Positions 1-8,743 of a stretch of DNA of 64,000 nucleotides are shown here, in pieces (positions within the stretch are counted from its first letter, which is position 1; every line of letters begins with the position of its first letter). The notes under the pieces were generated by a model. It worked only from the letters and a program-made list of their open reading frames with translations, searched no databases and was not told the origin of the DNA. The stretch comes from Marinobacter alexandrii (lineage in GTDB: Bacteria; Pseudomonadota; Gammaproteobacteria; Pseudomonadales; Oleiphilaceae): positions 434,001 through 498,000 of the forward strand of contig NZ_SWKM01000013.1 of NCBI RefSeq assembly GCF_005871205.1, written 5' to 3'. The translations under genes were made by a program, and so were the position numbers.

Positions 1-2450
1 TCGAAACCAATGGAATGCAACTGTTTGATTCCGCTCCGGGCATTTATGCCAGTGATGAAATAACACTGGACACACAAACCATGGAGTCTCACCACAACAG
101 TCCGTGGCGGGTCAGCGTATATGCGCCCAGGAATTCTCTGCCACCAGGCGAGCTCTACCTGCCGCCTCTGGTGCTGTTTACCGGTTTGGGTTTGAGCTTT
201 CTGGTGATGCTCACCCAGTTGTTCTGGCGCGAGTCAGAGCGGCGTTCCAGGACGCTGGAAAGCTTGAACGAAACCCTGAGCTTCCATCTGGACGAGGAGC
301 GTGGACTGCGTAACATCAACGAAAAGATCATGATGTTTTCGCGAGACCTTCTGTGTTCAATCAGTTCTGAAGGTCATATCCTCAGTATCAGCCCAGCCTC
401 CGAAGCAGTGCTAGGTTACCGCCCCGAGGAGTTACAAAGCAGCCACAGCGAGCTATTGATCTTGCCAGAAGACCGCGAACTCACTGCTGAAACGGTCCGA
501 AAATTGGCGGTCGGTGACGGAAAACCGGCCAGCTTCCGAACCCGTCTGCGTCACAAGGACGGACATACTGTGACGGTATCCTGGACTGCGGAATGGTCCA
601 TTGACGATAAGGCACTGTTCTGTGTCGGCCGTGACATCACCGAGGAGCTGGTTGCAGAAACCTTGACGCGGGAGCGCAACCAGTTTTTCTCGCTGTCTCC
701 GGACATGTTCTGCATCGTCGACCTGGACAGCCTGTTTTTTGAGGTGAATCAGACCTTCATTGAGACACTCGGGTATGAACGGGAGCAACTCCTGGGGCGT
801 TCTTACATGGATCTCATCCATCAGGAGGATCGTCTAGCCGTCCTCGATTCCGTACGTTTACTGACCGAAGGCATTGATGTCGATGACCTGAACATTCGTG
901 CTCTGGATCGTGAAGGCAAGGAACACTGGCTTCAGATTAACGCTACCCTGAGCGATGACAACCTCATTTACGTCGCCGCCCGCGACACCACTGACGCCCG
1001 GGTAATCCAGGAAAAGCTCCGGAGCAACGAAGCACTTCTGAAAATGGCAGAGAAGGCTGCCCGGATTGGAGCCTGGATACTCAATGTGGACGCCGGGAAC
1101 CTCATCTGGTCCGATGTTATTTTCGATATCCACGAACTTCCCCGTGATCACCCTCCCTCCCAAAAAGAAGCCCTGACCTTCTACACCCCAGCCTCTCGAA
1201 AAATCATCCTCCGGGCCGTCCAAAATTGCATTCGGTACGGTATTCCGTTTGATGAGGAAGTCCAGATCACGACCACAACCGGCTGCCTGCGCTGGGTCCG
1301 AGTTATCGGCCATGCGGTGAAGGGCAATAACGACACCATTAAACATCTGCAGGGCGCCTTTCAAGACGTTACGCCGTCAAAAATGGCGTCAGAGCAGATA
1401 CGGCAATTTGCGGAACGTCAAGCCACTATCTTTGAGAGCATCACGGACGCTTTCTTCACCGTGGACCGGAACTGGCGATTCATCAACATCAACCGACGTT
1501 CGGAAGAGTTGCTGGAAAAATCACGCGAAGAGTTACTTGGGCGCAGCTTGTGGGAAATGTTTCCGGAAGCCCTCGGCACGGAGTTCGAACACTATTACCG
1601 GCACGCCATGGAGACCAGTGAATCGTGCTCATTCGAGGCGTATTACGAACCACTTGATCACTGGCTGGAAGTCAGTGCCTATCCATCGGAAGAAGGGCTC
1701 TCTGTATATTACCGGAGCATCCGTGAGCGTAAGGAAGCCCAGTGGAAGCTGGAGGCCACCATGGCCGAGCTGGAGCGCAGCAACCATGAGCTTCAGGATT
1801 TTGCCTTTGTCGCTTCCCACGACCTGCAGGAGCCACTAAGAAAAATCCAGGCCTTCTCCGACCGCCTTATCAGCAAATCCGACCGGCTGGAAGATCAGGA
1901 AAAGGACTATCTACGCCGAATGCAGTCTGCCGCCGGGCGCATGCAGGCGCTGATTCAAGACCTGTTGGCCTACTCCCGGGTAACCACCAAGGCGCGGCCA
2001 CTGGTTCGCTGTGACCTAAATCAGGTCCTGGACGAAGTGTTACAGGACATGGAAACCTCGCTCGTGCGGGAACAGGCCACCATAAAGACCAGTCCCTTGC
2101 CAGAGGTCGAAGGTGATCCGATGCAGTTACGCCAGGTACTGCAAAACTTGATAAGCAACGCCATAAAATTTCGCAAACCGGAGCAGAATCCAGTCGTTTT
2201 AGTCTACCCTGAGGATATAACTGCCGGTGGTTGGACACTGGTGGTCAACGATGACGGCATTGGCTTTGATCCGCGCCATGCCGGCAAATTGTTCCAACCC
2301 TTCCAGAGGTTACACCACAGACGGGATTATGCCGGCACAGGGATTGGTCTGGCCATTGTCAAGAAAATCCTCGACCGACACGGCGCCGGCATCTCTGCGG
2401 AGAGTGAACCTAATGCCGGCACCCGGTTCAGAATCCGGTTCAACCGGTAA
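1..2450 (+). CDS. Multi-PAS sensor histidine kinase (5' end cut by window edge)
   Basis: Membrane-linked sensor histidine kinase. The frame is open to the left edge, so the true start and probably a periplasmic sensing domain lie outside the window; the first in-frame ATG is at 15. Counting from that ATG there is one membrane segment (about residues 48-70), then four PAS-type modules (about 100-215, 222-335, 340-455 and 465-580). A HisKA domain follows with phospho-acceptor His602 in ASHDLQEPLR. The C-terminal ATPase domain has an N box (LQNLISNAIKF), a G1 box (NDDGIGF) and a G2 box (GTGIGLAIV). It is followed after 22 bp by a single-domain receiver and then by a double-receiver GGDEF/EAL protein, so the three probably form one operon and phosphorelay. 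The stimulus cannot be read from the sequence. Confidence 0.88.
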   Translation, partial: ETNGMQLFDSAPGIYASDEITLDTQTMESHHNSPWRVSVYAPRNSLPPGELYLPPLVLFTGLGLSFLVMLTQLFWRESERRSRTLESLNETLSFHLDEERGLRNINEKIMMFSRDLLCSISSEGHILSISPASEAVLGYRPEELQSSHSELLILPEDRELTAETVRKLAVGDGKPASFRTRLRHKDGHTVTVSWTAEWSIDDKALFCVGRDITEELVAETLTRERNQFFSLSPDMFCIVDLDSLFFEVNQTFIETLGYEREQLLGRSYMDLIHQEDRLAVLDSVRLLTEGIDVDDLNIRALDREGKEHWLQINATLSDDNLIYVAARDTTDARVIQEKLRSNEALLKMAEKAARIGAWILNVDAGNLIWSDVIFDIHELPRDHPPSQKEALTFYTPASRKIILRAVQNCIRYGIPFDEEVQITTTTGCLRWVRVIGHAVKGNNDTIKHLQGAFQDVTPSKMASEQIRQFAERQATIFESITDAFFTVDRNWRFININRRSEELLEKSREELLGRSLWEMFPEALGTEFEHYYRHAMETSESCSFEAYYEPLDHWLEVSAYPSEEGLSVYYRSIRERKEAQWKLEATMAELERSNHELQDFAFVASHDLQEPLRKIQAFSDRLISKSDRLEDQEKDYLRRMQSAAGRMQALIQDLLAYSRVTTKARPLVRCDLNQVLDEVLQDMETSLVREQATIKTSPLPEVEGDPMQLRQVLQNLISNAIKFRKPEQNPVVLVYPEDITAGGWTLVVNDDGIGFDPRHAGKLFQPFQRLHHRRDYAGTGIGLAIVKKILDRHGAGISAESEPNAGTRFRIRFNR

Positions 2451-2472
2451 CAGACAGGAGGTCTTCAGCACT

Positions 2473-2907
2473 ATGCCAGCCCCCCAATTCACCCCGTTAG
2501 TAATGGTCGCCGACGATGACCCCGACGACCAGCTCATGATCCGGGATGCCTTCGAAGAGTGCTGGGCCGAGTGCAAGCTCTGCTTTGTTCACGATGGCGT
2601 TGAGCTTTTGACCCACCTCAAAAATACCGGCAGTGGAGCCGGACAACGCCGCCCCGACTTGATTCTGCTCGACCTTAACATGCCTCGGAAGGACGGCCGG
2701 CAAACTCTGGCAGACATCAAGTCGAGCCCGGATTTCAAGTCTATCCCCACCGTGATGCTGACGACGTCGCAAAATGAGGATGATATCGCAAGCTGTTACG
2801 ATCTCGGCGCCAACTCTTACATTGTAAAACCCACACGCTATGCAGATTTACTGGACGTTGCCAAATCTCTGAAGCATTACTGGGTGAATACCGTTGAACT
2901 CCCTTAA
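2473..2907 (+). CDS. Single-domain response regulator (Rcp1/CheY-like)
   Basis: A 144-residue stand-alone receiver domain without an output domain. The acidic pocket (VADDDPDD), phospho-acceptor Asp (LILLDLNMPRKDG), conserved Thr (MLTTS) and Lys (YIVKP) are all present. The ATG at 2473 is chosen because a good Shine-Dalgarno (AGGAGG) lies just upstream; the frame is open further left, but only inside the kinase gene. Receivers of this Rcp1 type, with an acidic DDDPDD start, usually pair with PAS or phytochrome-type kinases having the ASHDLQEPLR H box, which is what sits 22 bp upstream. It probably shuttles phosphate or acts by protein contact. Confidence 0.9.
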   Translation: MPAPQFTPLVMVADDDPDDQLMIRDAFEECWAECKLCFVHDGVELLTHLKNTGSGAGQRRPDLILLDLNMPRKDGRQTLADIKSSPDFKSIPTVMLTTSQNEDDIASCYDLGANSYIVKPTRYADLLDVAKSLKHYWVNTVELP

Positions 2908-2922
2908 ACAAGCACGAACGAC

Positions 2923-5790
2923 ATGACAAAGACTGACCCTGAACTGCGCATCCTCCTCATTGAGGACGATGAAGACGACTACCTGATTACCCGTGACCTG
3001 CTTGAGGAGGCTTCACCGGTCAGAACCCTGTTGGAATGGCAAACCACGGCGGAGCGGGGTATCAGCGCGCTATGTAACGGGCACTACGATGCGGCGCTGA
3101 TCGACTTGCGCCTGGGCCCGGATTCCGGTCTGGACGTGATTCGACAGGCTCAGGCTTATGGTATCAGTACCCCCTACATTCTCTTGACCGGACAGGGTGA
3201 TAAAGAGCTCGATATAAAAGCCGTGGAGCTCGGCGCCTCAGATTACCTGGTCAAGGACCAACTTGACGGTCATACACTGATCCGCAGCATCCGGTACGCC
3301 ATTGACCGGGCCATGGCCACAGAACACCTCGTCAACAGCGAAGCCTACTACCGCCAACTGTTCGAGAATAACCCGGCACCTATGGTGCTCGCAGATCCGG
3401 AATCCGGGCACCTCCGGGCCATGAACCAGTCGGCGCGAACCCTGTACCAACACAGTGAAGAAAACGTCAGCGAACTGACGCTGACCGACCTGAAGTCCGA
3501 GGCCCCGGAGCCGATCAACAGTGAGGGTGTGCTTCTGTCTCAGGGTGCGGTTCTGGAAAGACACGAGACCCGCGACGGCACCTCTCTGCTAATCGAAGTG
3601 GTGAGCCGGGAGATTACGGTTAACCGTAGCCCGTCGCAGCTCCTGATACTAAGCAACGTGACGGAGAAAATAAAAAGCAACCGGCAACTACGGCTGCTAA
3701 AACGCAGCATCGAGTCCAGCTACAATGGCATTTCCATCGCTGATGCGCGCGAACCAGACATGCCAGTGATTTATGTAAACCCGGCTTTCGAACGCATCAC
3801 CGGGTACTCCCCGGAAGAATGCATCGGCCGCAATTGTCGGTTCCTGCAGGGCGACTCCTTTGACCCAACCAATGAGCAGGCACTGGCGGACATTCGTCAG
3901 GGACTCCGTGATGGCACAGATATCTCCGTGGTACTGCGCAACTTCCGGAAGGATGGCTCCCCGTTCTGGAATGACCTGTACCTGGCACCGGTCCGCGACG
4001 ATCAGGGCGAAACCACCCACTTTATTGGTATTCAGAACGATATCTCCGAGCGAAAATCCGTAGAAAACCAGCTGGCTTTCAATGTCAGCCACGATGTCCT
4101 AACTGGGCTCCCAAACCGCACGCTGCTTGAGGACCGCCTCACCCAAGGCTGCCAGTTCGCCAAGCGGTATGGCCGCACACTGGGACTGCTGTTTGTGGAC
4201 CTCGACGGTTTCAAGCTGATTAACGACTCCATGGGGCACCGGCTGGGTGACCAGCTACTAATCGACGTAGGCCAGCGCCTAAAATCCATCATTCGCTCAG
4301 GCGATACGGTGGCCCGCATCAGTGGCGATGAGTTTATCGTCGTTCTGCCTGATCTGGCCCAAGCCAACGACGTGGTCATGATCGTCGAGAAAATCATTCA
4401 CAACTTATCCAATCCCTACCACATCAGTGACCAAGTCCTCCGCCTGACCGCCAGCATCGGCATTACCATAACTGATGGCAAAACTGATGATCCGATGGCG
4501 CTGCTGCAGCAGGCAGACTTGGCCATGTACCGCGCAAAACAGCTGGGCAAAAATACCTATCAATGGTTTTCAAAGGATCTGAATGATCAAGCGAATTTCC
4601 GAGTGAAACTGCGTAACGATCTGCAGGACGCGCTTGAGAACCAGCAACTGACAGTTTATTTCCAGCCAATAATTGATGCCCGCTCAGGAAAAACCCGGTC
4701 CGTTGAGGCTCTGGTTCGCTGGGAACACCCGCAGCAGGGGCTGATGTCCCCCGGAGACTTTATCCCCCTGGCAGAGGAAACCGGACAGATCATCGAGCTG
4801 GGGCGACAAGTCCTAAACCAGGCCTGCCAGGCGCTGGTAAAACTGCATGCCCGTGGATTTCGTGAGTGCTCAGTTGCCGTTAATGTGTCGCCCATCCAGC
4901 TTCGCAAGGATGGTTTCACCGACTCCGTTGCCGCCGCCCTGAAAGCTACCGGCCTGGCACCCCAGTTCCTGGAGCTGGAAGTCGTTGAGTCGGTGATACT
5001 TTATGACACCGATACGATTGTCAAGACCTTGCAGGAACTCCGAGCACTCGGCGTCCGCATTGCCATTGATGACTTTGGCACCGGTTTTTCCAGCTTGAGC
5101 TACATCAAGCTGTTACCGGCCAACAAGATCAAGATTGACCGCTCGTTTATTAAGGACGTAATCAAGAATCGCAGCGATGCCGCCATCACTCAGGGCGTCA
5201 TTTCTATGGCACACCACCTGAATCTGGAGGTCGTTGCCGAGGGTGTGGAAACAGAGGCGCACGCGACTTTCCTCCGCAAACAGCAGTGCGATTTACTGCA
5301 AGGGTTCGCCTTTTCCAGACCGATACCCTTCGAAGCTCTGTTGAAGTTCCTGGAAGCTGGCAGCAGTGCTTACGAACTTGTATTGAAACAGAGCAATAGT
5401 GAGGAAGATCGCCCCACCCTGTTGTTACTCGATGACGAGGAAAACATTCTCCGTGCACTTACACGGATTCTACGACGGGACGGGTATCGCATTCTCTCAA
5501 CCACCAGTATTCCAGAGGCGTTTAATTTACTGGCAGAGAACAACGTCCAGGTGATCATCTCGGATCAGCGGATGCCGGAAATGTCAGGTACCGACTTTTT
5601 AAGCCAGGTTAAAACCATCCACCCCAATACCGTTCGCATCGTACTGTCTGGTTATACCGACCTGAAGTCAGTCACCGATGCCATTAACGAGGGCGCCATC
5701 TACAAATTCCTCACCAAGCCGTGGGATGACAAGCAGATCCGTGAGCACATCCAGCAGGCCTTTCAGTACTATGCAGCCATTCAAGGGTAA
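2923..5790 (+). CDS. REC-PAS-PAS-GGDEF-EAL-REC cyclic-di-GMP signalling protein
   Basis: A 955-residue cytoplasmic protein with a receiver at each end. The first receiver (about 8-130) has LIEDDEDDY, LIDLRLG and YLVKD. Two PAS modules follow (about 140-250 and 260-375; the second, with NPAFERITGYSPEEC, is LOV/PAS-like). The GGDEF domain (about 385-545) has SGDEF, a variant often found in active cyclases. The EAL domain (about 560-810) keeps the phosphodiesterase residues: EALVRWEHP, NVS, LEVVES, DDFGTG, KIDRSF, AEGVET and QGFAFSRP. The last receiver (about 820-950) is RpfG-like, with LLDDEE, ISDQRMPEMSG and FLTKPWDD. No membrane segment is seen. It lies 15 bp after the stand-alone receiver and is probably co-transcribed with the kinase. 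I predict a phosphorelay-controlled dual-domain enzyme; its net direction cannot be read. Confidence 0.9.
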   Translation: MTKTDPELRILLIEDDEDDYLITRDLLEEASPVRTLLEWQTTAERGISALCNGHYDAALIDLRLGPDSGLDVIRQAQAYGISTPYILLTGQGDKELDIKAVELGASDYLVKDQLDGHTLIRSIRYAIDRAMATEHLVNSEAYYRQLFENNPAPMVLADPESGHLRAMNQSARTLYQHSEENVSELTLTDLKSEAPEPINSEGVLLSQGAVLERHETRDGTSLLIEVVSREITVNRSPSQLLILSNVTEKIKSNRQLRLLKRSIESSYNGISIADAREPDMPVIYVNPAFERITGYSPEECIGRNCRFLQGDSFDPTNEQALADIRQGLRDGTDISVVLRNFRKDGSPFWNDLYLAPVRDDQGETTHFIGIQNDISERKSVENQLAFNVSHDVLTGLPNRTLLEDRLTQGCQFAKRYGRTLGLLFVDLDGFKLINDSMGHRLGDQLLIDVGQRLKSIIRSGDTVARISGDEFIVVLPDLAQANDVVMIVEKIIHNLSNPYHISDQVLRLTASIGITITDGKTDDPMALLQQADLAMYRAKQLGKNTYQWFSKDLNDQANFRVKLRNDLQDALENQQLTVYFQPIIDARSGKTRSVEALVRWEHPQQGLMSPGDFIPLAEETGQIIELGRQVLNQACQALVKLHARGFRECSVAVNVSPIQLRKDGFTDSVAAALKATGLAPQFLELEVVESVILYDTDTIVKTLQELRALGVRIAIDDFGTGFSSLSYIKLLPANKIKIDRSFIKDVIKNRSDAAITQGVISMAHHLNLEVVAEGVETEAHATFLRKQQCDLLQGFAFSRPIPFEALLKFLEAGSSAYELVLKQSNSEEDRPTLLLLDDEENILRALTRILRRDGYRILSTTSIPEAFNLLAENNVQVIISDQRMPEMSGTDFLSQVKTIHPNTVRIVLSGYTDLKSVTDAINEGAIYKFLTKPWDDKQIREHIQQAFQYYAAIQG

Positions 5791-5865
5791 CCTCGCGGTG
5801 TGGAATCTATACCGAATTCTAGTGACACCACAAATAGGTGCGATAAGCTGTCGCCATTGTCATGA

Positions 5866-8592
5866 TCAGGACATCAGCGGCTTCTCGTACTGGCGAATCA
5901 GGAAGCCGATCAGGGCATCTTCATCCAACGGGTAGCTGAACAGGTTGCCCTGACACTGGGCGCAACCTGAAGACTTGAGGAAGGCAAGTTGCTGCGGTGT
6001 TTCCACCCCTTCGGCCACGACCGTCAGGTGCAGCTTGCGCGCCAGGGCGATGACCGCCGAGGCAACATCAGTGGCGCTGACATTGTAGGGAATATCGCGA
6101 ATGAAACGATGATCGATCTTGACCACGTCCAGCGGAAGTTGCTGCAGCGACACCAGTGAGCAGGAGCCAGTGCCGAAATCGTCCAGAATCAGGCACACGC
6201 CCAGATCGTGCAGGGATGTTAACAGCTCCCGCAGGGCTCTGGGGTCTTCATTCAACAGCTCGGCCGGCATTTCCAGTTCCAGACGTTCTGGCGACACTCC
6301 GGTCTCGGTAATTACCTGCCGTATCATGTCCAGGAACCCGGCGTCGGTGAGCTGCCGGACCGAAAGGTTAATGGCCATCTTCAGGGACTCGAAACCGGCC
6401 CGTTCCAGCGCCTGAACCTGAATACAGGCCTGGCGCATAGCCAGTTCCCCGAGCTGGAGAATCAGGCCGGTTTCCTCGGCCAGGCCAATAAACTGCTGCG
6501 CCGAAACCAGCCCCTTTTCCGGATGATGCCAGCGCAGAAACGCCTCAACGCCAATCACCCGTTCGGTGACCAGATCCAATTTCGGCTGGTAATGCAAGAC
6601 AAAACGATCGCCTTCCAGCGCTGCTGCCAACTCTTCCTGCTGTAGCAGACGGCGCGCAGCCTGGATATTCATGGCCGGCGTGAAGAACTGGTAGGTATTG
6701 CGGCCCATTTCCTTAGCCCGGTACATGGCCAGGTCCGCGTATTTCATCAGGGTCCCGGAATCCTCACTGTCCTGTGGAATCATGGTAATACCGATACTGA
6801 CGGTAATCCCAACCTCATGCTCACTCAGCCGGACACGCTGGCAAAGCCGGTGCAGTATCGTCTCCGCCACCTTGCTGGCCGCCTCCGATTCGCCAACCCG
6901 AGACAGCAGCACAACGAATTCATCGCCGCCCAGACGGGCTACTGAATCTTCCTCGCGGACACAGCCGTGCAACCATTCGGCAACCTGTCGCAACAGCTCA
7001 TCGCCAGCATCATGCCCTAGGGTGTCGTTGATCCGCTTGAAGCCGTCCAGGTCCAGGAACATCAGCGCGGCGGGCTCACCACTGCGCCGGCAACGACGCA
7101 CGGCATGATCAAGCCGATCCCGGAACAGCTGGCGATTCGGCAGCCCCGTCAATGGATCATAAAACGCCAGTCGGTGCAGCTCTGTCTGGGCCGCCTTCAG
7201 CTGCGTCAGATCGCGCAAACTGAGCACCACGCCATTCACGCCGGGCACCGAGAGCATGGCGGTAAAGGTACAATCCATGTCGCGCCAACGCCCTTCTGAA
7301 TCACGGATCCGGGCCCGAATGACTGATTGCTGCTGCCCGGGAGCACCGATGGCATCCTCGAAGCCTTGCTGTAATTTCGGCCAGTCGTCGACATGCACCA
7401 GGGATTCGAATTTAAGCGACGCAATCTCGCCCGGATCGAAGCCCAGAATTTCGTCGCTGGAGGGGCTGGCGTAGGAAGCCCTGCCTGTCCGGTCCAGCAC
7501 GAGGGTCACGCTCGCGGCACCCTCGGTGATCGCCCGATAGCGCCCGGCACTGATCTGCGCCATCAGGCGCGACCGGATCAACGCCAACACAAACAGGAAC
7601 AGCAGGACGCTGATGACAATACCGCTGCCCAACACGATGGGTGGGCGCGGGTCCGAGGCCAAAAAATCAAAGGCGGGGGTGGACCGGGTCTGAAGCAGCC
7701 ATTTCCGGCCACCAGCGTTCAGAGCCTGACTCATCTGGAAACTGAAGTCGTTATCCAGGGAACCCAGATTCGAGCCGTACATCAGATTGTCCCGGCTAAC
7801 TACTCCGTCGTCGTAGATACGGACATCGAGAAAGGGCGAAATGAGCCCGACAATGCCATCAATCAGATTGTTCATCCGGAACGCGCTGAAAACGAATCCG
7901 GCCAGCATCATCCGCCGCTCATTACGAAGCTCCGGCACCGCTCCGCCCTGGTACACCGGATAGTACATCAGGAAACTGGCCTGATCTTCGGCAACTTCCT
8001 CCTGAATCAGCACCACCTTGGCCGTAACCGTCGGTTTTGCTTCGTCCCGCGCCAGCTCCATGGCCCTGCGATGGACTGGATCGCTGAAGGCATCATAACC
8101 CAAAGCGCGGTGGTTACGGTCGGTGCCAGGCTCCAGATACACCATCGGGTAGTAGTATGGACCGGTGCCCAGCGGACTGACCAGGTAATTGTAGACACCT
8201 TCCTTTCGCACCGAGGATATGTGGTCAGCCATTTGCCGGACGCCGATTCGCTTGACGTACCCGATCCCCTGGATACCGGGGTAATAGCGATCGATGTCGA
8301 CCTTGTCGACATAAACGCGCCAGTCGTCACGGGAAACATCGCCGGCCACAGAGAACAGGCCAGCGCTCCCCGCCAGCACCTGTTCGTAGTTCAGCAGACG
8401 TTCTTCAATGGCAGTTTTAAGCTGGAGGGACTGGGTGCGGAAACGGGCCTGGGTGCGCTCGTCGACCAAGTGGATCGACACCTGCCAAAGCAGAACGGTG
8501 ACGCCGAGCACGACAAAGAAAACCAGCCAGGCAATCCATGCGTGACGAAATTGCAGCAGCTGTCGTAGAGGAAGATCCTTTCTGTTCATCAT
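5866..8592 (-). CDS. CHASE-PAS-GGDEF-EAL membrane protein
   Basis: A 908-residue inner-membrane c-di-GMP protein. A first membrane helix (about 15-37) and a second near 310-335 flank a periplasmic CHASE-type sensor (GIQGIGYVKRIG and YYPMVYLEP are typical). A PAS module follows, then a GGDEF domain with an intact RLGGDEF, then an EAL domain. The EAL domain is imperfect: the signature reads EAF instead of EAL, and LELEMPAE stands where an intact domain has LELEITES, so the second Glu of the metal/loop-6 pair is Ala. DDFGTG, VKIDHRF and AEGVET are kept. The open frame extends to 8700 through a terminator hairpin, so the start is placed at the ATG at 8592 (a second ATG is at 8589). It is convergent with the preceding operon. 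Confidence 0.85.
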   Translation of the reverse strand: MMNRKDLPLRQLLQFRHAWIAWLVFFVVLGVTVLLWQVSIHLVDERTQARFRTQSLQLKTAIEERLLNYEQVLAGSAGLFSVAGDVSRDDWRVYVDKVDIDRYYPGIQGIGYVKRIGVRQMADHISSVRKEGVYNYLVSPLGTGPYYYPMVYLEPGTDRNHRALGYDAFSDPVHRRAMELARDEAKPTVTAKVVLIQEEVAEDQASFLMYYPVYQGGAVPELRNERRMMLAGFVFSAFRMNNLIDGIVGLISPFLDVRIYDDGVVSRDNLMYGSNLGSLDNDFSFQMSQALNAGGRKWLLQTRSTPAFDFLASDPRPPIVLGSGIVISVLLFLFVLALIRSRLMAQISAGRYRAITEGAASVTLVLDRTGRASYASPSSDEILGFDPGEIASLKFESLVHVDDWPKLQQGFEDAIGAPGQQQSVIRARIRDSEGRWRDMDCTFTAMLSVPGVNGVVLSLRDLTQLKAAQTELHRLAFYDPLTGLPNRQLFRDRLDHAVRRCRRSGEPAALMFLDLDGFKRINDTLGHDAGDELLRQVAEWLHGCVREEDSVARLGGDEFVVLLSRVGESEAASKVAETILHRLCQRVRLSEHEVGITVSIGITMIPQDSEDSGTLMKYADLAMYRAKEMGRNTYQFFTPAMNIQAARRLLQQEELAAALEGDRFVLHYQPKLDLVTERVIGVEAFLRWHHPEKGLVSAQQFIGLAEETGLILQLGELAMRQACIQVQALERAGFESLKMAINLSVRQLTDAGFLDMIRQVITETGVSPERLELEMPAELLNEDPRALRELLTSLHDLGVCLILDDFGTGSCSLVSLQQLPLDVVKIDHRFIRDIPYNVSATDVASAVIALARKLHLTVVAEGVETPQQLAFLKSSGCAQCQGNLFSYPLDEDALIGFLIRQYEKPLMS

Positions 8593-8647
8593 CTGATCTG
8601 GTCCGTTCCATGGCCATGATTTTGTTGGGGTTACGCCAGTATAACAA

Positions 8648-8688
8648 AAGCCCCCGGGTGTGTCGTTTTTGACAACACCCGGGGGCTT
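8648..8688 (-). terminator. Rho-independent terminator after mucD
   Basis: A 13-bp GC-rich stem (8648-8660 pairs with 8676-8688), extended by further pairs with one bulge around a short loop. On the minus strand it is followed by CTTTTGTT. It lies between mucD and the CHASE-GGDEF-EAL gene, closes the envelope-stress operon and excludes upstream start codons for the next gene. Confidence 0.85.
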
Positions 8689-8743
8689 TGAGTTCACCAC
8701 TCAGTGAACGAAGGCGATGGTGACGGGCCAAAGGCCCGGAGGT

